From Shinisaurus crocodilurus (taxonomy: Eukaryota; Chordata; Lepidosauria; Squamata; Shinisauridae), in assembly GCA_021292165.1 (NCBI GenBank), contig CM037876.1, forward strand, positions 110,613,379-110,677,378: a stretch of DNA of 64,000 nt. Direction: 5' to 3'. The position numbers and the translations under genes are program-made. The stretch's first letter is position 1. Every line of letters begins with the position of its first letter. The notes beneath the pieces are model-generated. The model was not told where the DNA came from and did no database searches. It saw only the letters and a list, made by a program, of their open reading frames with translations. Below are positions 29,759 through 42,239 of the stretch, one piece after another.

Positions 29759-31320
29759 TAAAGAAGCTTGCTGGAGGCAGGGGAATTCGGGACTCTGCAT
29801 AACAAAGTGAGAAGCCATGATGGCTTAAGGGTTTTTGTGATGGTCCCTGCAGTGGAGACTATGCAACAGCAGCTAGCAAGATAGCTTTGGAAAGCCAACA
29901 AGCAGAGCATCAAGGCAGGAGCCCGCCCTCTGGTTTGTCCCCAGAATCTGGTATTATTCAGAGGCATATGGCCTTTGCACATGGAAATTTCCTTTAGCAC
30001 TCAGGGGACCTATCCGACACCATTCATTTGTTTAATCCTTTTAGCTATCTGGGGCCGCAGTGGGGAGTTGCCAACCTGTGGTCCAGATCTGTCCCACTAG
30101 CTCTCCCCCTCCTTCAAGCCCCAACCCTCAGAGAAGGGAGAGGGAAGCCATTGCCTCAAGGTGTCTGGGGAGTGTATGAATCAATAGCTCATTCCCAAAG
30201 GCTTCCCTCACCCTGGTGGGAAAGTTGAGGGAAGCTTGCTCTGTTGGGATTCCTCTCTGTGCACTGAGCAAGGAGAGGAAGCACAGCCAGCTGGTGATCC
30301 AGAAAGAGATCGCTCTCTCACTGGATCACCAGTTCACTGCATTTCCTGATCAGCTAGCTGAGCTGTATGTACGGAGGGGGGCTTTCATGCATTCAGACCT
30401 CTCCTCTCTGCAGTTTCCTTCCCATGCTTCCCCTCACAGTGAGTGTGAGGGAGAGCATGGGGTGGCCCAGGCTCACTTTGGGCTCTGGACCTGCGCATTG
30501 CTGGCATGTGGCCCCTGACATGTTCCTCCCACATGATGATCGGCAGTCGGGGGAAAGTGGGTGGGGCTAGGAGGAGTATAGCCATCTGAGGAACCCCAGA
30601 AGGTGTCATGGACCAGCACCTTGACCCATCATCCTAAGAGGATTCTGACCCCTCATCCTGAGAAGATGCTGCAGAGGAGAAGATGCAGTCACAGAAAGGC
30701 ATCACAGGACTTCTATCCCCCGAGGACCTGCATCTCCAGAGAAACCACAGGGAGCAGCTCCCCTGCATCCAGAGGAGGCTCCATTATCATCCTCAGGCTC
30801 TGAGGACTCGGGCCATGAAAACACTAGCATGTCACAACCACTCTGATGTTGCTGTGCAGCCTGAGGCTGCTAAAACCAGGCCCCTTTAATGGACAAAGCT
30901 TCAGAAGAGGTAGAGGTGGAGCTAACTAGTTTAGAGGCCAGTAACTTCCTATTTAAGCTTCAGTCTTGCTCTGATCTTTGTTGGAGCAACATACAGACAA
31001 CCCTGTCTAACTTCCAACCCCACTTGGGGCTTTTTGTGTATTGTTGATGCTTTTAAGCGCATCTGCCAGAACATTCATGGACACCATGATGCCAAGGCAG
31101 CAAGATGGCGGAAAAAGCCCACTTGGAGTTTTTTGTGGTGTTTATCTCTGTTTGTCTTATGTCCCGAGAGACCTGACCCTTGCTCCAGATCTGACCCATA
31201 GCAGAACCCTGAAACCCAAGCCATTTCTCAGGGGATCACTAGCACCCACAGTACAGAAAGTTGAATTTGGCCTGAGATTTGACACCCCTGCTTTAGTGTA
31301 TGACTAAACTGGGTCTCTTC
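29759..31320. other. Unassigned intergenic DNA
   Basis: No gene is recognised. 30060-30120 (gagttgccaacctgtggtcc) and 31255-31290 (gagatttgacacccctgctt) look like ends of DNA-transposon families but could not be bounded. 30600-31000 has only short frames. Confidence 0.35.
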
Positions 31321-31490
31321 AGCCTCATTCTTTTCATAAAATGCTAGCTCTGCTGTTTGTTTTTAATCTGCGGTTTCAAATTTTATATTTCATATTGTAT
31401 TTTATGATTTTAACTGTTGTAAACCGCCCAGAGAGCTTTGGCTATTGGGCGGTATTAAAATGTATTAAATAAATAAATAAATAAATAAAA
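31321..31490 (+). mobile_element. L2-type LINE 3' tail
   Basis: Contains taaaccgcccagagagcttt then gggcggtattaaaatgtatt and (AAAT)n (31466-31489). The inverted ccgcccag/gggcgg pair can form the hairpin often found at L2-type 3' ends. Confidence 0.75.
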
Positions 31491-32455
31491 TGAGGCATAC
31501 AGATAAACATAGATCTATGAAAATAGAACCAGTGTCTAAACTCACCACGGAACTCCACATTCTCAGTAATCACGAGGAATATCGTCCGGTTAAACACTAC
31601 AAAGGTGTAGTACACTGCATGCAATAGAAATGTGGTGAATGAAGAGTTAAGATTTGTAGGAGGTTTCGTCTGCCTTCCAGAGGCAGTACGGAAAGAAGAA
31701 CCTGTTGTTGTCGTTGTTCTGTTAAGATGGCTGGTTGTACTGAGAGGCTCTAGGCCTTAACTGAGTTTTATATTAAAATGAACAGTTTACGTTAATTCCC
31801 AAGAAACTGGGTTTGTTCTTAGTAGAAGCCAGAGAACAACAGTGAATCTGTATGACAACAAAGGGAAGAAGGTAACCCTCGTTTGCAAAATATCTGTATT
31901 AGCCTCCAGAACTGTATGAGAACTGTTCTCAATATTTCAAAGGCAATCTTGTGTGGTGTAAGTAATTTGCATTAATAATGCAATCGTTCCTGCCATTTGA
32001 CATGTGCTCTTTACATAAAAGATTCAGATTTTTTTAAAAAAAACATCTTTTCCAGTTCCAATATGGCAGAAGTGCCCCTCTCTCCCTCAAACTCAACTGA
32101 GAAATTACAAGAGAAAAGGGATGAATTATGTAAAGACATATCCCGGTCATCTGACACAATATCTGTCTTCCCATTAGGCACAGGACTAAGTTTATCCCAG
32201 CATGTCGCTGAGGCTATTCTGAGTCATCTGATAACCTCCACATCACGCATCGCCCTCAACCTTGGACTAAAATAAGCATAACTTAAATTGTAAACCTATC
32301 TGTATTATTCCCTTTCTCTCTCATCTTTGAAAGTCCGCACAAGTGCAGCAGTTGCACTGACTTCGTTTCCTTCACATCTGATTATCACGGGTGACTGTGA
32401 AATGAGAGATGATTCACACACTGCTTGTTCTTTAGAGAAAAGTATTTGGACTCTG
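31491..32455. other. Unassigned intergenic DNA
   Basis: No gene is recognised. A 92-codon frame at 31997-32275 has no recognisable similarity. Confidence 0.35.
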
Positions 32456-32720
32456 CCCTATTTATTTTATTTATTACATTTGTGAATCGCCCATCTGGCC
32501 GGCCACCCGGCCACCCTGGGCGATGTACAATCCAAACAATGCAATAATAAAACAAACAGAACACAATTAAAACAGTATAGAAAAAAATTCTTTTAAAATC
32601 CTAACCCACCTCATATTCCCGCCTGAAATACCACGTTTTTAATGTGTGGCGGAAGCTCATCACGGAGGGGGCATGGCGAAGGTCACTAGGGAGGGAGTTC
32701 CATAACTTGGGGGCTGATTT
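32456..32720 (-). mobile_element. L2-type LINE 3' end
   Basis: Reverse-complement match to the tail of the L2-type copy at 59090-59167 (the gatgggcgat…aaatg and cgcccagggtggcc blocks), preceded in sense by the final ORF region. 5'-truncated. Confidence 0.8.
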
Positions 32721-33494
32721 ACATGGTTCTGATCTACATGGATTAATTTCCTTCCATTGACTTCCTTCCCTACTATACTGACTGCCTTTGACTGAAAGCT
32801 CTGTGAAAGCAGTAAGAACAGACCCATTTATTTTCTTTTGCTGTAATTTAATTACATCAAACTAATTACATTAATTGAATTACAATATTTAATATTAATT
32901 AATGTAATTTCCCTAGAAAAAAGGGGGGTGCACTTTTGCGCCTTCCCGAGCACCTAGAGGCTTGGGGAAAACTGCAAAATGTGCACCAGCATGTGGACTG
33001 GCTGGGGTGGGGTGGGGGCAGAGAGTAGGATCTTGCCATGAAGGCAGTGTAAATCCCAAAACACCCCGTTTTTGCCTGCAAAGATCCCTTGGGCCTTTGG
33101 AGGCTTCAAATCCCTGCAGTTCTACAACTGCGGCTAATTTTTTAAAAAAAATAAAGTGCTTTTTTACACATTATTTTTAGCACATTTTTTTTTAAAAAAG
33201 AGGTTCAGACAACCCCTCCAAAGTGCCGCTCGGGCACTCTGAAGGGGCTGTCAGTGGCTGTCAAAACAGGAATCATGAAAGCAGGCTGTCAAACAGGCTT
33301 TCCCCCGTGATCTCTGGGGAAAAAAGTTAAAGGGGGGGAAAAAGCTGTGGCAAGCTAATGAACAGCTCGTGGTCGTGGCAGGGAGGGGGAGACAACCTGG
33401 TCCACCCGTGGTGTCCCCTGGGATACCTGCGGGAGGACCGAACAGGGAGGGGGGAGGGGGGTCAACAACCTACGGTGAGCCCAATTGTCTGTCG

Positions 33495-35573
33495 CAGTGG
33501 CGTAGCGTGGGTTGTCAGCACCCGGGGCAAGGCAAGTAATTTGCGCCCCCTAACCCGTGGATTTTAGCACTCGAGTCTCTTCCACTAGATTAGTTAAAGA
33601 AACCCTTACCCCCTAAGCACATGTATTGTTTGTTATGAAAATACTGATGTAATTAAAGTAAAATGCATCTAAATACAAGTTTATTTTCAAACACTTTATT
33701 GAGTGCGAACATGCATTACACATTCTCCACATTTTCAGCAGGTCTATGAATACAAATCTACAAATGTAGTAACCTAGCATGGGCCATGCTATTATATGTC
33801 GTCTCACAACCATCGTAAACGACAAAAAATATCAAGAACAAAAACTAAACATCAAAATGGAACCATACCCTGGAGATGATCCAAGACTGGGCTAGATGGA
33901 GCCAACTTCCTCAATCCTGTACCTCTAATTGTAATTCTTTAATAGAAGTGCAAGATATCAATCTGTATATAATATACAGATTAATTTAAATTCGCCTGCT
34001 TTTAATTAGCGCAAATTTTTCAACAACGGAATTGAAATCTACATTAAAGTCTCTCTCAATGGTACCATAAAGCCTGGGCAGACTGGAAGATCAAATGCAA
34101 TGGAAGTATACATAAAATCCTTGAAAAATGCTAATGTTGTTGTTTTTTACATGCAAATGTCTGCCCAGCAACTCAGCTGGAAGACTTAGTTGAAATGCCA
34201 TTAAAAAATAAGAGGTATATGAAAAAATTCCTTACATGGATAACAGTGAGGTATGTTTTTTCCACTCACATGGCTAAAGAAGAATAACAACAAAACCCAC
34301 CGTAATCTGACAGATTTTCTTCTGCATTTCAGTATTCCACAGAAGACATATGTTGGATAAAAAAGTTTGACAGAAACAGGGCCAGCCTGATGGGATGAAT
34401 ATATAGTGTATCTTTTAAGCCTAAATACAAGTTTGTACTATAATTGTGAGTTTATAAAAAATGTAGTAGCAGTTTGTATTGGTTAATGAAGCAAGTTGAC
34501 TAGACATTAATAGCACAATCCTATGCATGTCTGCTCAGAAGTAAGTCTGATTGAGTTCAATTGGACTTACTCTCAGATAAGTGAGTATAGCATTGCAGCC
34601 TTAGTTAACCAATCCTGTATAATCAGAGAGAGAAGTGGCCTAGCATAATTCTACAAGAATTGTGTACTAGATAGCTCTACCAGCTGCAACTTGAGTTTGC
34701 AATAACTTTGAGAGAGTGCTCATTGATAAAAGCAGGATAAAATATGAAGGATCGACTTGTCTCCTTAAACAATAATGTGCATGTTTGGTGTTTATGTTAT
34801 TGGGGTCTGTGCTCCGTGCATGTAATGCTGCATGTTGAATATAGTTTATAACTTGCTTTTAATTTTGGATTAAATATATGTAATAGAGATGTGGAGTAAA
34901 ATATACTCCACAATTTGAGATGTCCAGAATAGAAAGTACCAAAGAGTATATAAATGGGGAGGGGGGGGGAGAGAACATTGATTAAAAGATTGTATTACAT
35001 ATAACACAAACAGAGAAATGTACTTTTGTTAGCAGATATTATCACTTGTATCACTTGTTTGTGTTGGAAGCCCCACTTATGCCACCCTCTGGAAGGCATG
35101 GTGACTAACTCACAATTTATATGACCTTCGCTGGCTACTGAAAGCCGGAGAGCTCCGACTGCCGCTTTGCTGTGTGTGCGCGCGAAAAAGGGAGAGAGAG
35201 AGCCGGCGCTGCGGCTTTTGGGAGAAGCGTGCGAGCGGGCGCGCGCGTGGGTGGAATGGTGCAGCCGCGTCCTGACGTTCCACAATAGAGCCGGTTCCGA
35301 CACGCCGACGTTCCAGGAGCAACGGCGCCCGGAAGCAGAGGGCCAAATGCCGACGCGGGGGCGGGCTCTGAGCAGGGCTGCGGGCTGATTGAAGACAGCG
35401 AGCGGACACAGCGGAGTCACCTCTGTGTAAGCCCTCCGCGTCCGATTCTTTTCCGTGTCGCGGAACGCTATGGCACCGTGAGCCAGGCAGGGGCAGAGAG
35501 CTGCGAGCGCGCCCCCCCAGATGTTGCGCCCGGTGCGGCCGGCCCCCCCTGCACCCCCCACGCTACGCCTCTG
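33495..35573. mobile_element. 2.1-kb hAT-type element with perfect 8-bp target duplication
   Basis: Terminal inverted repeats cagtggcgtagcgtggg (left) and its complement with one mismatch (right, …cccacgctacgcctctg). Target duplication GTCTGTCG at 33487-33494 and 35574-35581. The interior is AT-rich up to about 35090 and then strongly CpG-rich (35130-35570), where overlapping open frames in several phases have no recognisable transposase similarity. A palindromic repeat is nested at 34509-34601. No transposase domain was identified, so it is probably non-autonomous or decayed. Confidence 0.85.
34509..34601. repeat. Palindromic interspersed repeat (aatcctatgcatg family), copy 2
   Basis: The left arm cacaatcctatgcatgtctg…agaagtaagtc and an inverted right arm …ggacttactctcagataagt are centred on ttgagttcaa. 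It is nested inside the hAT element at 33495-35573, so it inserted after that element or was carried by it. Confidence 0.75.
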
Positions 35574-35581
35574 GTCTGTCG

Positions 35582-36306
35582 GGCTCACTGGATTGTTCGT
35601 ACAACAATCAACCAACCCACTGTGGTTAAATTACTTTGATCCTGGTGATTAAGTGACAATTAATACAGATCACCTGCTGTGTATCATCCTTATCACAGGA
35701 ATACAGAACCCATCACTGGGAAGCAAGCTGGGATGTGATAAGTTTATTACTTAATATTTATGAGTTTGCCTGCTTGTGTCCCAATGGGAATATATCAACT
35801 TAAATCAAAATCTTCCTTTTTAATTGAATCAGGGATTGGGCAGTAAATATGTCAAATTCTTATTGCCATTGTCAAACAAATTTTCCATTATATTTTTAAG
35901 AAAAGAAGGCTCCATTGTATGGTAAAATTAAGATAAATTACATGGGAGCAGGGCAGCTGTAACAAATTGCTTCTTGCAAGCTAGAAAGACCCAGATTTGT
36001 AAATATATACAGCTTGGTAGGGCTGTTTAACAGGGAGGAGAGAATAAGCTGTGGTTGAATTAGGGTTGAATTTTGATGTTTGCATCATAAGTTACTCTTT
36101 CAAAAAGAAAATACTTTGGGGCTAAACTACACATTATGTTAATCACACTTTTAAAAAAGCATACTTAATGCTGCTGCTTTCATTTGGAAGCAGTCATGAG
36201 ACCATATTTCTGATCCAGATTAGGGCTCAACACCAGTTTCCTGCCAGAAATTGCCTGCTGTCAACTTCTGTTACCTCAGGCAGATCAAGATAAAACTAGG
36301 GGAATT
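35582..36306. other. Unassigned intergenic DNA
   Basis: AT-rich; no feature could be supported. Confidence 0.35.
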
Positions 36307-36314
36307 AGGCAGAG

Positions 36315-36480
36315 CAGGGCCGGTGCTACCATTAGGCCAACTAGGCGGCTGCCTAGGGCACCGGGTTAAAGAGGGTGCCAGGAGCATAGGGCTGGAGGGA
36401 GGGAGGGCTCAAGTGGGAAGGGGGGGCGCGCTAAATATCTGATCTTGCCTAGGGCACCAAACTGCCTTACACTGGCCCTG
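36315..36480. mobile_element. Short non-autonomous hAT element with perfect 8-bp target duplication
   Basis: Terminal inverted repeats cagggccggtg / cactggccctg (one mismatch); target duplication AGGCAGAG at 36307-36314 and 36481-36488. At 166 bp it is a minimal relative of the element at 2006-2562, sharing both ends and the subterminal blocks. Confidence 0.88.
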
Positions 36481-36514
36481 AGGCAGAGTATTTCTCCAAG
36501 ACACTCTGCCTCAG

Positions 36515-36745
36515 TTTAAGTGTATTTATTTATTTATTTGAATAGATTTATATACCGCTTACCATATTTACATTAAAATACAATTAAAATACATAACAAT
36601 TACTAAAACATTTATATAAAACATTGATAAAAACATTAAAATGAATACAACACCATAATTAACAAACTGGGAAACACACTCATTCAGGGAAGGCCTGCGT
36701 CTTTAATTAGCACTGAAAGCATGCCTCCCAAATATCAGGGGAGAG
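36515..36745 (-). mobile_element. L2-type LINE 3' tail
   Basis: Begins (TATT)n, then tttatataccgcttaccata and an A-rich stretch, the reverse complement of an L2-type 3' end. Another L2-type fragment in the opposite orientation follows. Confidence 0.65.
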
Positions 36746-36749
36746 ATCA

Positions 36750-37296
36750 TTCCATAAGGTGAAACTTCGGAAACTTCAATTGGTGCAAAGTATGGCAGCC
36801 AGATTGGTCACCGGTACATCTAGAGGTGCCCATATTACACCAGCTTTAAAAGCATTACACTGGCTGCCAATCAGTTTCCGGGCGAAGTATAAAGTGTTGG
36901 TTATTACCTTTAATGCCCTATATGGTTTGGGTCCAGATTACCTGCAGGATCGCCTTCTCCCGTACAATCCACCCCACACACTTAGGTCCTCTGGGAGGAA
37001 TTTACTCCAGTCAGCCAACACTAGGCTGGCGAGTACTACCCAGAGGACCTTCTCTTCTGCTGCTCCCAGACTGTGGAATGGCCTGTCGGAGGAGACTCAT
37101 CAACTGGATAGTCTCAGCTTTTAAAAAGGCCATAAAGACTGACCTCTTCTGACAGGCCTACCCAGTTGAATTTTAAGAGTTTTTAGGATACTTTTAAAGG
37201 TTTTTAAGAATATTTTAATAATATTTACTATGTTTTTAACTAGTTATGTATATTTATGGTTGTTTCCCGCCTCAATCTGAGTGGAGAGGTGGGTAA
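36750..37296 (+). mobile_element. L2-type LINE, C-terminal RT region
   Basis: The frame 36759-37124 reads RKLQLVQSMAARLVTGTSRG, ALHWLPISFRAKYKVLVITF, GLGPDYLQDRLLPYN and FSSAAPRLWNGL, the conserved C-terminal blocks of L2-clade RT. It is followed by a 3' UTR that ends cccgcctcaatctgagtg. Almost uninterrupted. Confidence 0.88.
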
Positions 37297-37880
37297 GAAA
37301 TGCACATTACAGTAATCTAAATATGCGGTTACCAATGCATGGGCTACAGTAGCCAGGCTATCCCTGCCCAGGAAAGGGCATAGTCAACATACCAACTGGA
37401 GTTGGTAATATAGGTGCTCTATTACTGAGGTCACCTGGGCCTCTAATGATAATGATGTATCCAGGAGCAGCCCCAAACTATGTACTTGTTATTTCTGAGG
37501 GAGTGCGACTTCTGAGGGAGTGCGACAGGCAAACTCAATTCCCATATCTGGGAGCCACCCACCTATAGTGTCTCTCTCTTGTCAGGATTCAACTTCAATT
37601 TGTTAGCCATCATCCAACCATCACTGCATCCAGGCACTGGTTCAGAACTTGCACAGACTCTACTGCATAGAGCATAGCTGGCTGGGGCATGCTGGGAGTT
37701 GTAGGACAAAAACATTTGGGGACCCAAGGTTGGAGAACACTGCTCTACTGATTCAGATGTTACAGAGAACCAGAGGTGGGTGTCATCAGCATACTGATGA
37801 CATCTTGCCCCAAATCTCCTAATGACTGCTCCCAGCAGCTTCATATAGATGTTAAATAGCATGTGGGAGTGGGAAAAGAT
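37297..37880 (-). mobile_element. L2-type LINE, RT fragment split by a MITE
   Basis: The minus strand encodes LFNIYMKLLGAVIRRFGARC, the YADDTHLW catalytic box and, after the insertion at 37666-37742, ANKLKLNPDK. 3' untranslated-type sequence lies at 37300-37560. Confidence 0.82.
37666..37742. mobile_element. Half-deleted palindromic hAT MITE with intact target duplication
   Basis: Right half of the palindromic MITE family (see 62938), ending ggttggagaacactg. The left arm is missing, yet CTCTACTG is duplicated exactly at 37658-37665 and 37743-37750. The deletion is therefore internal to the insertion, and the element lies within the L2 coding sequence. Confidence 0.82.
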
Positions 37881-38983
37881 GGTACCCTGTGTGGGGGTGC
37901 AGGAGCAATTGTGTGTGGGGGGTATCCAGGGAATCCCCAACATCTCACTATTTTTTCCTTTAAAAACAAAACCAATGCCCTGGAGTGCAGGAGCAGTAAT
38001 AGGGGTGTCCTGAGAGCCCCTTACCCCTCACTGTTTATTTTTTTAAATGAATTATTTAAAAAATATTTTCCAAGAGGAGACAGGAGCATGAAAGAGAATT
38101 CACTGCATTTGAGCAGTTGGTTATGTCCAGAGAACGTATAGAAGGGAATGTATCAGCTAGAGGTATTACAAAGATGATATATAAAATGATGCAGAAATCA
38201 GAAGAGCAAGCGAAAAATCTTAATTGTTCTCCAATGTGTTGGAGAGGTTGTCAGGAGTTTCCAGAAGATCATTCTGGAAAGACCAACCAAGAAAGCAGAA
38301 TAATTGCTCAAATTTCCACCCCTGCCTCTGAACTTTCTAGTAGCTAAAGATAGTTAACAACTTAAAATGGAAGAGATACTAATGCTATTTTGTTGCTCAG
38401 ACAAACTGATGTTTGCTTTTGTTTTTCCTTCTGCTTTTTGCAACAAACTCGTCTTCTTTCCAGCACCTGACCATCATCACTTCCCAGCTTCTCCTGGGAT
38501 CTGCACTAAGTAAGAAGTGAGGACAGTTCATCTCTATCTATAATAGCGCGCCCATAGCCAGCCAGTAAAAGTAGTTGCAGCAGCTGCTAAAAGGTATCGC
38601 CCATTTGGTGCCTGTCTGTAACCATTTGGGACTGAACCACTTAGCCTGGTGAGCTGCTGCTTATATGATGTCCATCTCTCTGCCCTCCTCTTTCCATTTC
38701 CCATGTATTCAATTCTCCTACCCTTCTCATACTTGCTTCCAGTATTACGGCACTTGCCCACCCTGCCCTCGAAATCTCATCCCCGCTCGCTGTCTCTACT
38801 TCTGTTCTGTCTTGAAATTGTAGCTCCCTCTCCCAGAAAGCTGTCGCTTTCATGTGACATCACCCGCATGAATGCACTTAAAGTGCATGTTTTGTCATTT
38901 TGTCGTCTCCCCCCCGCCCAGTTATATAAATAGCATCTGCAGGAACCACGGGGTAGGGGCAGAGACCTTAACCCTTCCCCACT
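37881..38983. other. Unassigned intergenic DNA
   Basis: No gene is recognised. 38117-38347 has a 76-codon frame without recognisable similarity. Confidence 0.35.
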
Positions 38984-39210
38984 TGTGCGTAGTGGTGAGA
39001 GTGTCGGACTGGGACTCGGGAGATCCGGCTTCTAGTCCCCGCTCGGCCATGAAACTCGCTGGGTGACTTTGGGCCAGTCATGGACTCTCAGCCTAACCTA
39101 CCTCACAGGGTTGTTGTGAGGATAAAATGGAGAGGAGGAGAATTATGTAAGCCGCCTTGGGTTCCTTGCAGGAAAAAAGGCGGGGTATGAATAAAATAAA
39201 TAAATAAAAT
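38984..39210 (+). repeat. tRNA-derived squamate-type SINE
   Basis: Same family as 23314-23543, with a shortened head (cttgtgcgtagtggtgagag), a preserved B box (cggcttctagtcc) and an (ATAA)n end. Confidence 0.86.
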
Positions 39211-40928
39211 TCCCAACTGCTATTTGCATTGGAGGGAAGCCTCCATTGACACCAAATAGTAGCCAGGGAGGGGGAATTTCACTGGGATCACAGCAGGAGG
39301 AGAAACGTAAAGTTCTCCTTCCCCTCCTGTTCACTGCCCCCCAACCGATCCTATTTACATTTCTAAGTGTGCACTTTACTTACATTCACACAAGTAATGT
39401 CACACCTAGTTGGGCCCTCTGGGTCTTTTCTTCTCTCATCCCGCCAGCTATTTGCTCTCACGGAAACCTTGTTCCCCCTTCTCTGACACAGTTGCTGCTC
39501 ACTGCTTTGGAGATTTCTTCTTCCTCACATCTCACCCAGAAGGCTGCAATAGCAGTGTTGGCCTTCTTTCTAAATTCTGCCTGTCTAAATTCTAAATTGT
39601 GCCTCTGCCCACCCCTCCACCACACCCATCCCACTGCTTCCGTACCTTTCAGTTAACTGTGAGACTTGAATCTCTTTACATCACTGTGTTGCTGTCCTAT
39701 ATCAGCTTCCAGACACCCTCTCAAATTCCATTTAAGAAGTCGATGCCTCGCTCGCTCACCTTCTTCCCCTCTGACATGCATTCGTGTTGCTAATCCTTCT
39801 GATATAGCTGCCACCCGCCTCTTCTCCATAATTTCATCCTGTAACCACCAGCTTTGGACAGACTCCCTCGTGCACTGCCTTGGGCAGCTTCTTGAAGTTT
39901 TCTTCAACAAAAACATCTCTGTCTCTGACTTCTCTGCTGCGGAATTCCCTGTCTGACCATTATCTGATCTCCTTCGACATCGCACAGGATGTTCGCCAGC
40001 ACACCACACTCTGCCTCCTGCTTCTTCTGTGATCTGCAGTTCATTGATCCAGTGGCATTCTCTGAAGCATTGTTTCTTCTTCTGGGACTTCTGCCTGGTC
40101 CTTAGGTTCTGCAGTTTCTGTCTTCAGTTCATCCTGTGCTCATCTCTAGGCACATTTGTCCGGCTCTTCCAATGAATGGTTAAGGTCTCTCATCCCCAGC
40201 CCTGGCTCCCTCCCTCCATGTAGTATCTCCACCAGTCATGCCCCCATGTAGCTGAACACCTCTGGAGGAAACAAAGGAGCTGACTGACTAATCCCTTCCT
40301 CCTTTGCCAACTACCTGGCTAAGGAAGACTATTATTATGCCTCAGCACCTTTTCTCCCCTTTGATGTCCTACTAAGGCCTGCCTGACCATGTCTCCCCCT
40401 GTCCCCCCCTCTGTTCTGATCTCTCTGGTGATGCCCCCTTCTCTTACTCCCCTTCTTTTCCCACTTCTTGCTCCTCCTACAGTTGACCTGACACCTGACC
40501 GTATCACCCACTAGCCATTTTCAGATTCCTAGGCCCAGCCCTGCCCTGGCACCACCCAGAGGGAAAAGGCAGGTGACTGAGGGACAGAGCAGTGGCTCCT
40601 CCTCCTTGTCCTCATTTGCAGTGTCCACTTGCTGGCCACCTTTCTTTGGGTAGTGCAGCAGTGGGAGAGAAGGCCAGCAAACTAGGGGTGGTGGTAGGTG
40701 CTGTTTCTTGGAGACATTTCCGTCACTCACTCAAGTGAAGGTAAGGAGCCCTTGGAGAGAGGGGGGAGGTACCATGCCAGTGCTTCTCGTGTCACCTAAG
40801 CACCTCTTCCCATTATCCTGCCCAGAAAGAGAGAGAAGATGGCACAGTTGCCAAGATGGCCCCGGGAACTGGACAGCACCGAGGGAGCAGGCAGGTGAGC
40901 AGAGATGGCTGCTCTTTGTCAACAAAGA
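39211..40928. other. Unassigned intergenic DNA
   Basis: Pyrimidine-rich sequence (39400-40500) with several short frames that look compositional. No gene is recognised. Confidence 0.35.
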
Positions 40929-41174
40929 GAGCCAGTGTGGCGTAGTGGTGAGAGTGCTGGACTGGGACTCGGGAGATCCGGCTTCTAGTCCCCGCTCAGC
41001 CATGAAACTCACTGGCTGGCTTTGGGCCAGTCACGGACTCTCAGCCTAACCAACCTCACAGGGTTGTTGTGAGGATAAAATGGAGAGGAGGAGGAGGAGG
41101 AGGAGGATTATGCAAGCTGCCTTGGGTTCCTTGCAGGAAAAAAGGCTGGCTATGAATATAATAAATAAATAAAC
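40929..41174 (+). repeat. tRNA-derived squamate-type SINE, full length
   Basis: Complete head from gagccagtgtggcgtagtgg through body and tail, with an internal (GGA)n expansion at 41079-41107. Good reference copy of the family in this window. Confidence 0.9.
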
Positions 41175-42202
41175 AAACATCACAGTGACAGTGACAAGAA
41201 GCAGTTACATCTACTTGCCTGCCTGGGTCCAAACACAGGGAAAGGGCAAGCAAGAGAGTGGAAATGTTAGCAGCTGCTTCTTGCAGCCACCTCTCATATT
41301 CACTTGTCTGCCTGAAAGAGAGAAGGGGGCCCCCAGCAGGTAGGTGGAGGTAATGGTTGCTTCTTGCTGTTGGGAATGTACAGTCAAAACCTCAAGCCAT
41401 GTATAGTTGCTGTGGAGGAAGGGGGGGGGCTGGCTGGCCCGCCACACCCCCACCCTTTCCTACTCCAAAGGAACCAAGACCCCCAGAGATCTCAAGGTAC
41501 CAGATTGCCAGCCTCAGCTGTCTGCAATCCTACTTGGATCTCTGTTGAGGGACTCGCCTTTAATTTCTGTAACCTGGATTTAGATACTGAAGTCACAGAG
41601 TACTACAAAACCCATGTGGGGCAAAACCAAGACAAGGTTTATTCTGGTAGCATTTTACAACAAGATTAGGGAAATGAGAGAAGCACACAAAATAAAGAGA
41701 GAGACACGTTAGTACACAGTAAAGCTGCAAAACAATAAAACCTGATTCCTTAAGATCTCTCAGGCACACACCTGTTACCTGAGGGTGTTCTCTTCAAGGG
41801 TTAAATCCAGCACAGCCTCGCTGCCTGAGGGAGATTACCACACCTACCCGAAGGTCCGAGATGGGTAAAACTCCCACAAGGCTTGCCTTTACTAGAGCCC
41901 TCAATCCAGCTAATTTCACCAGGAGCTGCCTGGGGTCCTTGGCTTACCGCCATTACCACAGCCGGGTAGAACAAAGACCAAAACCCACGCTTTGGGAAAT
42001 ATACCTTTTCCCCCCTCCCCTCCTCCTTGTAACTCTGCTGCCTCTCAGCCAATTAGATTGAACTTCACCTGGCCAGTCAGGATGAGGGAGGCTCATGAGT
42101 CATGCCTCATGGCTTGAACTATTTACATATGAAAGCCCTATCCGAGGCTTTCGTTTCCTCCCAGCCCCCTCAACTGGCCCCACTTGGCTTACACATGAGG
42201 AG

Positions 42203-42239
<37 letters not shown>

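Noticed and set aside
34995..35615. 206-codon minus frame and overlapping 99-codon frame as a possible transposase
   Set aside because: No hAT dimerisation or DDE motif; the frames lie in a CpG-rich end and partly run past the element boundary.
40929..41000. A functional tRNA gene
   Set aside because: A- and B-box-like blocks are present, but no cloverleaf or anticodon arm is preserved; it is the head of a dispersed SINE.
41560..42010. A minus-strand LTR upstream of KCNA6
   Set aside because: Only an antisense polyadenylation-like motif was seen; no ends, TATA or target duplication.
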